A stretch of 64,000 nucleotides of DNA from Prado023 sp963714995 (lineage in GTDB: Bacteria; Actinomycetota; Actinomycetes; S36-B12; CAIYMF01), in assembly GCA_963714995.1 (NCBI GenBank), contig CAVQQP010000017.1:186001-250000 (forward strand). Direction: 5' to 3'. Each line of letters opens with the position of its first letter. Within the stretch, counting starts at the first letter, position 1. Shown here one piece after another: positions 1-7,103 of this stretch. The translations under genes were made by a program, and so were the position numbers. The notes under the pieces are model-generated. The model had not been told where the DNA came from. It made no database searches and saw nothing but the letters and a program-made list of their open reading frames with translations.

Positions 1-1391
1 GTCAGGGTCGTGACCAGGACCCGCTCGCCGCGCTCGGTGCGCAGGCCGATCTCGTGCATGAGGTCGTCGATCTGGCCCTTCGTCGGCTTGAGGATGATCT
101 CCGGGTCGATCAGGCCGGTCGGGCGGATCACCTGCTCCACGACGTCGCCGTCCACCTTGGCCAGCTCGTAGGGCCCGGGTGTCGCGGACAGGTACACCGT
201 CTGGCCGATCCGCTCGAGGAACTCCTCCCAGCGCAGCGGTCGGTTGTCGGCGGCACTGGGCAGGCGGAAGCCGTGGTCGACGAGCGTGCGCTTGCGCGAC
301 ATGTCGCCCTCGTACATCCCGCCGATCTGCGGGACGGTCACGTGCGACTCGTCGATGACCAGCAGGAAGTCGTCCGGGAAGTAGTCGATCAGGCAGTTCG
401 GCGCGGAACCTGGCTCGCGGCCGTCGATGTGCCGGGAGTAGTTCTCGATCCCCGAGCAGAAGCCGACCTGGCGCATCATCTCGATGTCGTAGGAGGTGCG
501 CATCTGCAGCCGCTGCGCCTCGAGCAGCTTGCCCTGCTCGTTGAGCTCGGCCAGCCGCTCGGCGAGCTCGGCCTCGATCCCGCCCAGCGCCCGCTCCATC
601 CGCTCCGGGCCGGCGACATAGTGCGTGGCGGGGAAGACGTAGACCTCCTGGTCGTCGGTGAGGATCTCACCGGTGACCGGGTGCAGCGTCATCAGCCGCT
701 CGATCTCGTCGCCGAACATGTCGATGCGCACCGGGTGCTGCTCGTAGACCGGGAACACCTCGATCGTGTCCCCGCGCACGCGGAAGGTGCCGCGCTCGAA
801 CGCGAGGTCGTTGCGGGCGTACTGGTTCTCCACGAACTGGCGCAGCAGGGAGTCGCGATCGACCTCCTCGCCGACCCGCAGCCGCACCATCCGGTCGACG
901 TACTCCTGCGGCGTGCCCAGGCCGTAGATCGCCGAGACCGTGGCCACGACGATGACGTCCCGGCGGGTGAGCAGCGAGTTGGTCGCCGAGTGCCGCAGCC
1001 GCTCGACCTCCTCGTTGATCGACGAGTCCTTCTCGATGTAGGTGTCCGTCTGCGGGATGTAGGCCTCGGGCTGGTAGTAGTCGTAGTAGGAGACGAAGTA
1101 CTCCACCGCGTTGTCGGGCAGCAGCTCGCGGAACTCGTTGGCCAGCTGAGCGGCAAGGGTCTTGTTCGGGGCCATCACCAGGGTGGGCCGCTGGAGCTTC
1201 TCGACCAGCCAGGCCGTGGTCGCGGACTTGCCGGTGCCGGTGGCGCCCATGAGCACGACGTCCTTGGCGCCGGCCTCGATCCGCCGGGTGATCTCGGCGA
1301 TGGCCGCCGGTTGGTCGCCGGCGGGCTGGTACTCGCTGATGACGCGGAACGGGGCCACTCGTCGTTGCAGGTCGGTGACGGGTCGGGTCAT
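1..1391 (-). CDS. uvrB: UvrABC system protein B, partial (3' end outside window)
   Basis: UvrB is the DNA-damage-verifying helicase subunit of UvrABC nucleotide excision repair. The reading frame is open from an ATG at 1391 to the window edge, about 463 residues, so roughly the last third (helicase motifs V-VI and the UvrC-binding UVR motif) is missing. Visible features are the N-terminal start MTRPVTDLQRRV, Walker A GATGTGKS at about residues 49-56, the damage-probing beta-hairpin YYDYYQPEAYIP near residue 105, and the DEAD-type motif VIDESH near residue 350. It is divergent from the PAP2 gene 72 bp away. The uvrB/coaE/rpsA/polA neighbourhood is conserved in actinobacteria. Confidence 0.97.
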   Translation of the reverse strand, partial: MTRPVTDLQRRVAPFRVISEYQPAGDQPAAIAEITRRIEAGAKDVVLMGATGTGKSATTAWLVEKLQRPTLVMAPNKTLAAQLANEFRELLPDNAVEYFVSYYDYYQPEAYIPQTDTYIEKDSSINEEVERLRHSATNSLLTRRDVIVVATVSAIYGLGTPQEYVDRMVRLRVGEEVDRDSLLRQFVENQYARNDLAFERGTFRVRGDTIEVFPVYEQHPVRIDMFGDEIERLMTLHPVTGEILTDDQEVYVFPATHYVAGPERMERALGGIEAELAERLAELNEQGKLLEAQRLQMRTSYDIEMMRQVGFCSGIENYSRHIDGREPGSAPNCLIDYFPDDFLLVIDESHVTVPQIGGMYEGDMSRKRTLVDHGFRLPSAADNRPLRWEEFLERIGQTVYLSATPGPYELAKVDGDVVEQVIRPTGLIDPEIILKPTKGQIDDLMHEIGLRTERGERVLVTTL

Positions 1392-1463
1392 GCAGGACAC
1401 GGTATGCCGTGCCTCTGACATCGGCTCCCCCGGCGCCGGGCTCGGCCGGGTAGCCTGCGGCAG

Positions 1464-2235
1464 GTGTCCGACCGCGCCCCGACCATCCCCGCCCGAGCCC
1501 GCCGTCACCCCGGCGGAGGCGGCGCGCCCCCGGGCGGTCGCCGGCCTGGTCGTGGCCCTGACCGTCGCTGCCCTGCTCACCGCGACCGTGGCCACCGGGT
1601 CCGGCGCCCTGTCGGGTTTCGACACGGCGCTCACCGACGTCACCCGCAGCTGGGCGGACCCCCTCGGCTGGCCGGTCAGCGCCGCCCACGTCCTCGGCCT
1701 GGTCACCGCCCCCAAGTGGTCCGCGCTCGCGGCCGCCGTCGTCGTCGTCATCCTGTTCGTCGCCCGGCACCGCGCGGCGGCAGCGTTCCTGGCCCTGTCG
1801 GGGATCGCCGGGGTCGCGGTGAGCGAGACGGTCAAGATGGCGATGGGCAGGTCCCGGCCACCCGGGGCCGAGGAGTTCGAGGCGGATCTCGAGAAGTCGT
1901 TCCCGTCGGGACACGCCATGGTCGGCATCTACCTCTACCTCGCCACGGGGCTCGTGCTGATCCACCTGGGCCGGGCGCAGGGACGGCGGTGGATGCAGGT
2001 CCTCGGGATGGTCCTCGTGATCGTCGGACCGCTCATCGGCCTGAGCCGCATCGTGCTGGGCGTGCACTGGCCCAGCGACATCCTCGCCGGATGGGCCTAT
2101 GGGTCGGCCGTCCTGCTTGCCAGCGCGCTGGCCCTGTGGTGGCCCCTCGACCGCGGCTGGTCCCGCGCCCGGGACACGGCGGCTACTCCCCCAGAGCTGC
2201 CTGCAGCAGGTACCACGCCCGGTCCACCTGACTGA
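1464..2235 (+). CDS. PAP2-family membrane phosphatase (frame shifted near 1492)
   Basis: A type 2 phosphatidic-acid phosphatase-like integral membrane enzyme, probably acting on lipid phosphates such as undecaprenyl pyrophosphate. The three PAP2 signature motifs are present in order: KMAMGRSRPP, PSGHAM and SRIVLGVHWPSD, the last carrying the catalytic His. About five to six hydrophobic segments flank them. I chose the GTG at 1464 (VSDRAPTIPA) because removing one C near 1492 joins it to the conserved frame, and the length 772 nt is 3n+1 as expected for one extra base. An ATG at 1390 in the conserved frame is the alternative. Its 3' end overlaps the convergent coaE by 53 bp. The substrate cannot be told from sequence. 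Confidence 0.85.
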
Positions 2236-2786
2236 TCAGCTGGTCCTCGTCCCCGCCGTTGTCGATCAGGATGGTCGCCACCGCAGCGCGCTCGGCATCG
2301 CTTGCCTGACGGGCCATCCGCTCGCGCGCATCGGCCACCGCGACCCCGCGGACAGCCAGTCGTGCCAGCCGCACCTCGACGGGCGCGTGCACCACGACCA
2401 CGACGTCGAAGTCGTCGGCCGAACCGTTCTCGACGAGCAGGGGCATGTCGTAGACCACGACCCTCGAGCCGTCGCTCTCGGCGGCTGCGAGCATCTCGGC
2501 GGCCCGCGCGGCGATCCGGGGATGCATGATCGCGTCCAGGGCGGCCAGCGCCTCGGGGTCGGGGAACACGAGCTGCGGCCAGCCCTGAGCGGTCCAGCTC
2601 ACCGTTGGGCAGCAGCACGCCCTGGCCGAAGCGTTCGACGATCTCGGCCAGCGCAGGCTCCCCCGGCGCCACGAGGTCCCGCGCGATCTGGTCGCCGTCG
2701 ACGACGACGGCGCCCTTCTCGACGAGCATCCTCGAGACGGTGGACTTGCCCGCTCCGATGCCTCCGGTCAAACCCACCCTGATCAT
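2183..2786 (-). CDS. coaE: Dephospho-CoA kinase (frame shifted near 2575)
   Basis: CoaE phosphorylates dephospho-CoA, the last step of coenzyme A synthesis, in the cytoplasm. The N-terminal part from the ATG at 2786 reads MIRVGLTGG with P-loop GGIGAGKST. The C-terminal part, in the next frame, holds VFPDPEALAALDAIMHP and the lid-domain RERMARQ region. The span is 604 nt, 3n+1, and about 200 residues after removing one base, the normal CoaE length. The gene is essential, so the shift is best explained as a consensus insertion near 2575 (around GCAGCTCGTG on the coding strand). Confidence 0.92.
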
Positions 2787-2922
2787 GGGGGAAGCATGCC
2801 AGCCCACGGGGCCCGAGGCTCCTGCGTGAGGTGACCCCAGCAGCAGGGGCGGCGGTGGGGCCGGGACTGAACACGCCGGCGCCTGGTCCCGGCACCCGCC
2901 CTGTGTGGGTGATGATTGGCCG

Positions 2923-4194
2923 GTGAGCGACGAGCCGGCTGCGCAGGTGCCTGCCGCCGCGACGGCGGGGACGCCCGCAGCCGGTATCTCGGTCCAGGGC
3001 ACGGCCATCGTGGGCGCGGGCCTCGTGGTCTCACAGATCGTCGCGATGCTGCAGATGCTCGTGGTGTCGCGGCTGCTGGGTCCGGAGCAGTTCGGTGCCT
3101 TCGGGGCCCTGGCGGTGATCCTGCTGCTGGGCAGCACCGCGATGGCCGCCACACAGGTGGTCATCGCACGGCACGTGGCGTCCGGCCGCTCCTCCGAGCA
3201 CATCGGGGCGGGTTCGGTGCTCCTCGTGGGGGCACTGACGTGCGCCCTGACCGTCGTCCTGGCCCCGTTCATCAGCGACGCCCTGAACCTCTCGGACGTC
3301 CTGGCGGTCGTGGTCGTCGGAGCGACGTTCATCCCCTTCACCGTCACCGGTGCCCAGCTCGGCCTGCTCCAGGGCGCGGAGCGGCACAAGCGACTGGGCG
3401 CGCTGTACGTGGTTGCCACGGGCGCACGTGTGGGCGGTGCGATCGCCGGCGCGGCCATCGGCGGCACGGCTGACTCCACGCTCGTCGGACTCGCGCTCGG
3501 TGCGCTGCTGGGCGCCGTGGCCGGGCAGTTCCTGCTCGTCGGCCAGCCCCCGTGGGGCTCCAGCGAGGAGGGCCCGCGGGAGTTCCTCGTCGAGGTCGGC
3601 CATGCGGCCCACGCGCTGATCGCGCTGTACGCCCTGACCAATCTGGACGTCCTGCTCGCCCGGGCACAGCTGCCCGCCTACGACGCGGGCCTGTACGCCG
3701 CCGGTGCGCTGATCGCCCGCGCCGTGTTCTTCCTGCCCCAGGCGATCCTCGTGGCCGCCTTCCCGCGGATGGTGGCCGGCTCGCGCAACGCCCAGCAGCA
3801 GGCGATCCTGGCGGTGGCCGGACTGGGCCTGTTGGCGACCCTCGTGGTGGCCGTCGTGCCGCGGCTCATCGTCGGCATCATGTCCGGGACGCAGTACCTC
3901 GCCGTTGCCCAGGAGGCCTGGATCTTCGCCCTGGCCGGCGCGGGCTTCGGCGTCGTGCAGGTGCTGCTCTACGCCCGGATGGCCCACCACGACCGACGCG
4001 CGACCCTGCTGCTCTGGGGCGGGGTCGCAGCCCTGGCCGGGCTCGGACTGTGGCTCGGCACGTCCATCCACGCCCTGGCCACCGTGGCGGCCTCCGTGGC
4101 CTGGACGGTGGCCCTCGCCGGCCTCGTCTGGGCCCGCACCAACCCCACGCATCGCCCGGACGCCGACGAGCCGATCGTCACCCCCGCCGGCTGA
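2923..4194 (+). CDS. Polytopic lipid-linked oligosaccharide flippase-like protein
   Basis: A 423-residue protein with about 12 hydrophobic segments and the layout of the MOP/Wzx/RfbX polysaccharide-export superfamily: an N-terminal VVSQIVAMLQMLVVSRLLGP segment, then repeated Ala/Leu/Val-rich helices. Such proteins flip lipid-linked sugars across the inner membrane. The GTG at 2923 (VSDEPAAQ) is chosen over an upstream start because conserved sequence begins soon after it and it follows a typical leader. It is divergent from coaE, and no glycosyltransferase genes are adjacent, so the saccharide is unknown. A role in exopolysaccharide or pilin glycan export is possible but unsupported here. Confidence 0.75.
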   Translation: MSDEPAAQVPAAATAGTPAAGISVQGTAIVGAGLVVSQIVAMLQMLVVSRLLGPEQFGAFGALAVILLLGSTAMAATQVVIARHVASGRSSEHIGAGSVLLVGALTCALTVVLAPFISDALNLSDVLAVVVVGATFIPFTVTGAQLGLLQGAERHKRLGALYVVATGARVGGAIAGAAIGGTADSTLVGLALGALLGAVAGQFLLVGQPPWGSSEEGPREFLVEVGHAAHALIALYALTNLDVLLARAQLPAYDAGLYAAGALIARAVFFLPQAILVAAFPRMVAGSRNAQQQAILAVAGLGLLATLVVAVVPRLIVGIMSGTQYLAVAQEAWIFALAGAGFGVVQVLLYARMAHHDRRATLLLWGGVAALAGLGLWLGTSIHALATVAASVAWTVALAGLVWARTNPTHRPDADEPIVTPAG

Positions 4195-4213
4195 GGGCGG
4201 CGGCGGGTTCCCT

Positions 4214-4245
4214 GCGCCTCCCCCGGCGCCTCCCCCGGCGCCTCC
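4214..4245. repeat. 12-bp tandem repeat, about 2.7 copies
   Basis: The unit GCGCCTCCCCCG occurs at 4214-4225 and 4226-4237, followed by a partial third copy. It lies just after the flippase stop in the 250-bp convergent gap before rpsA. The gap also holds two copies of GATCCGGATC near 4251 and 4280, and the rpsA terminator. Confidence 0.8.
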
Positions 4246-4365
4246 CGATCGATCCGGATCTCCGGCCGAGTGCGCTCCGAGATCCGGATCAACCTCGGAT
4301 CGGTCCGCGCAATGGCGGATCGGTCGGCGGGGTGTGGGGTCGTTCGCCGACTCTCCCGCGAGATG

Positions 4366-4406
4366 CCGAACGGCCCCGGGACCACTCGGGTCCCGGGGCC
4401 GTTCGG
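4366..4406 (-). terminator. Strong hairpin downstream of rpsA
   Basis: A perfect 18-bp stem (4366-4383 with 4389-4406, starting CCGAACGGCCCC) closes a 5-nt loop 39 bp after the rpsA stop codon. No long T-run follows, as usual in high-G+C actinobacteria. It may also stop transcripts from the convergent flippase gene. Confidence 0.85.
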
Positions 4407-4444
4407 TGCGTTCAGCCAGCAGGTGCGGGCGAACCGTCAGCGAG

Positions 4445-5914
4445 TCACGCGCCGCCGGTCAGCTTCTCGCGCAGGGCCTGCAGGGCCTCGTCGGTGGCCA
4501 GGGTGCCAGCGCCCTCCTCGGCCGCGGCCGGGGCCGCCGAGCTGTAGGAGCCCACGCCCTCGCCGGTCTCGAGCGCCGCATTCTGGTCGGCCGTCTTGGC
4601 CTCCTCGACCTGCTTCATGTGCTGCTCCCAGCGGGCGTGCGCCTCGGCGTACTGCGCCTCCCACTCGGAGCGCTGGTCCTCGAAGCCGACCTTCCACTCG
4701 CCGGTCTCGGGGTCGAAGCCCTCCGGACCGATGTACGCGCCAGCCTCGTCGTAGGACGGGGCCATGCCGTACAGGTAGGGGTCGAACTCCTCGGAGCCGG
4801 CACCGGTCGTGTTCTCGTTGGCCTGCTTGAGGCTCAGCGAGATCCGACGACGCTCGAGGTCGATGTCGATGACCTTGACGAAGATGTCGTCGTTGACGGT
4901 CACGACCTGCTCGGGGATCTCCACGTGGCGCTCGGCCAGCTCGGAGATGTGCACCAGGCCCTCGATGCCCTCCTCGACGCGCACGAACGCGCCGAAGGGG
5001 ACGAGCTTGGTGACCTTGCCGGGCACGACCTGGCCCATCTGGTGGGTCCGGGCGAAGTGCTGCCACGGATCCTCCTGGGTCGCCTTGAGCGACAGCGAGA
5101 CGCGCTCGCGGTCCATGTCGACGTCGAGCACCTCCACGGTGACCTCGTCGCCGACGGCCACGACCTCGCTCGGGTGGTCGATGTGCTTCCAGGACAGCTC
5201 CGAGACGTGCACCAGGCCGTCCACCCCGCCGAGGTCGACGAAGGCGCCGAAGTTGACGATGGAGGACACCACGCCGTTGCGGATCTGGCCGCGCTGGAGC
5301 TGGTTGAGGAAGTTGGAGCGGACCTCGGACTGCGTCTGCTCGAGCCACGCACGGCGGGACAGCACCACGTTGTTGCGGTTCTTGTCCAGCTCGATGATCT
5401 TGGCCTCGATCTCCTTGCCGACGTACGGCTGGAGGTCGCGCACGCGGCGCATCTCGACCAGCGACGCGGGCAGGAAGCCGCGCAGGCCGATGTCGAGGAT
5501 CAGGCCGCCCTTGACGACCTCGATCACCTTGCCGGTGACGACGCCGTCCTCCTCCTTGATCTTCTCGATCGTGCCCCAGGCGCGCTCGTACTGGGCGCGC
5601 TTCTTGGACAGGATCAGACGACCCTCCTTGTCCTCCTTCTGGAGGACCAGGGCCTCGACGAGGTCGCCGACCGACACGATCTCGGACGGGTCCACGTCGT
5701 GCTTGATGGACAGCTCACGGGAGGGGATGACGCCCTCGGTCTTGTAGCCGATGTCCAGAAGGACCTCGTCACGGTCGACCTTGACGATGGTGCCCTCGAC
5801 GATGTCGCCGTCATCAAAATTCTTGATGGTCGCGTCGATCGCGGCCAGGAAATCCTCGATGCTACCGATGTCGTTGATCGCGACCTGCGGTGCGGCAGTG
5901 GGGGTGATGGTCAT
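4445..5914 (-). CDS. rpsA: 30S ribosomal protein S1
   Basis: A 489-residue S1 protein of the actinobacterial type. It binds mRNA on the 30S subunit and helps initiate translation. Four S1 OB-fold domains are readable at about residues 35-105, 120-190, 205-275 and 290-360, each with a G-V-V/F-G-A-F or GLVHVSEL-type signature. They are followed by an acidic, low-complexity C-terminal tail of about 120 residues that contains FDPETGEWK-like tryptophan motifs. The start ATG at 5914 is preceded by GGAG. It is intact, with a strong terminator downstream and a long leader upstream shared with a divergent methyltransferase. Confidence 0.97.
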   Translation of the reverse strand: MTITPTAAPQVAINDIGSIEDFLAAIDATIKNFDDGDIVEGTIVKVDRDEVLLDIGYKTEGVIPSRELSIKHDVDPSEIVSVGDLVEALVLQKEDKEGRLILSKKRAQYERAWGTIEKIKEEDGVVTGKVIEVVKGGLILDIGLRGFLPASLVEMRRVRDLQPYVGKEIEAKIIELDKNRNNVVLSRRAWLEQTQSEVRSNFLNQLQRGQIRNGVVSSIVNFGAFVDLGGVDGLVHVSELSWKHIDHPSEVVAVGDEVTVEVLDVDMDRERVSLSLKATQEDPWQHFARTHQMGQVVPGKVTKLVPFGAFVRVEEGIEGLVHISELAERHVEIPEQVVTVNDDIFVKVIDIDLERRRISLSLKQANENTTGAGSEEFDPYLYGMAPSYDEAGAYIGPEGFDPETGEWKVGFEDQRSEWEAQYAEAHARWEQHMKQVEEAKTADQNAALETGEGVGSYSSAAPAAAEEGAGTLATDEALQALREKLTGGA

Positions 5915-6197
5915 GGAGTGGTTCTGCTCCGGTGGATAGATGTCGTTGTCACGTGCACGGGCCAGTGTTCACCGCCGTGATTCCGTGGCCGGTGAAGTCT
6001 GACCGGTGGGGACGACATGAACGCGCGCGCCTACTACGTCTGAGACGCTGCAGGCCCGTAACGCCCTGACAGGATACCGCACGTGATCTCACCCCCGCCA
6101 CGACCGGATCGGACGAACCGGACATGGACACTCGCGACGCAACTCCCCGGCCGCTGGCATCGATGGCCCAGCGAGGTGACAGGGCGCCACGGCGCTC
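5915..6197. other. Divergent intergenic region rpsA / methyltransferase
   Basis: This 283-bp gap must contain the rpsA promoter and leader and the promoter of the methyltransferase. I see no gene, repeat or hairpin in it that can be defended beyond the rpsA ribosome-binding site next to 5914. Confidence 0.5.
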
Positions 6198-7094
6198 GTG
6201 GGAGGTCGAGGGGTCGGCTGGGCGGGAGGCGATCGGCACGCCGAGGAGGTCGACCGCGCCTCGAGGACGTACTGGGAGGCCGAGGCCGAGGCCTACCAGG
6301 CCGAGCACGGGGCATTCCTCGCCGACCGGGCGTCACCGGTAGTCGATTCCGACGATTCAATCGACCGACATCGACTACCAACGGTCGCGGAAGCGAGTCG
6401 AAGCGGGGCTGGATTCGTCTGGGGGCCGGAGGGGTTCACCGAGGCGGAGGCGGGCCTGCTCGGGCCTCCCGGCGACCTGGTGGGCCGTCGGGTGCTCGAG
6501 GTCGGCTGCGGGGCCGCGCAGTGCTCGCGGTGGCTGGCCGAGCGCGGCGTGGTGGCGGTGGGCATCGACATCTCGATGAACCAGCTGCGGCATGCGAGGC
6601 ACGTTGATCCGCCCGGCTGACGTCGTGGCTGCGACGGCGACCGCGCTTCCGTTCGGCGACTGCGACGTTCGACGTGGCGTTCGCCTCGTACGGGGCGATC
6701 CAGTTCGTCGCCGACCTCCCCCGGCTGCTGGCCGAGGTGCGCCGGGTGCTGCGCCCGGGCGGGCGGTGGGTGTTCTCCGTGACGCACCCGATCCGCTGGG
6801 CGTTCCCGGACGACCCGGGTCCGGCCGGGCTGGCGGTGTCCGGCTCCTACTTCGACCGGACTCCCGTACGTCGAGCGCGACGGCTCGGGGACCGCGGTGT
6901 ACGCGGAGTTCCACCGGACGGTCGGCGACTACGTGTCCGCGATCGTGGCGGCGGGCTTCGCCATCGAGGCGATGGTCGAGCCGGAGTGGCCGGACTGGAA
7001 CGAGAGCACGTGGGGCGGCTGGAGTCCCCTGCGCGGAACGCATCTGCCCGGCACCCTGATCATCGGGTGCCGGGCAGATGCTCGTGCTGGTTGA
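6198..7094 (+). CDS. Class I SAM-dependent methyltransferase, broken by three shifts
   Basis: The SAM-binding glycine motif LEVGCGAAQCSRWL and the post-motif VGIDIS identify a class I methyltransferase; LRPGGRWVFSVTHP follows in another frame and the C-terminus EWPDWNESTWGG in a third. Single-base removals near 6610, 6662 and 6868 restore one frame, and the total length is a multiple of three, as expected for three extra bases. The GTG at 6198 is the likely start. A methyltransferase beside rpsA is a recurrent actinobacterial arrangement. Unusually, the N-terminal part between GAFLADR and GFVWGPEG contains an in-frame palindromic insert (6338-6379) encoding a VVDSDDSIDRHRLP-like stretch. The substrate is unknown. 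It could be a genuine pseudogene, but nearby essential genes show the same kind of shift. Confidence 0.75.
6338..6379. repeat. Dispersed palindromic element, copy 1 (inside a CDS)
   Basis: Perfect 10-bp outer arms GGTAGTCGAT / ATCGACTACC enclose an imperfectly paired centre starting TCCGACGATT. The outer arms, and the AAC that follows, are identical to copy 2 at 17491-17531. It sits within the methyltransferase reading frame and adds about 14 codons. Confidence 0.85.
7041..7080. terminator. Bidirectional hairpin between convergent genes
   Basis: A perfect 16-bp stem (7041-7056 with 7065-7080, CATCTGCCCGGCACCC) with an 8-nt loop lies in the last codons of the methyltransferase, 24 bp from the convergent stop of the heptad-repeat protein. 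Its position suits a terminator serving both genes. Confidence 0.8.
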
Positions 7095-7103
7095 GCCTGG
7101 CGA

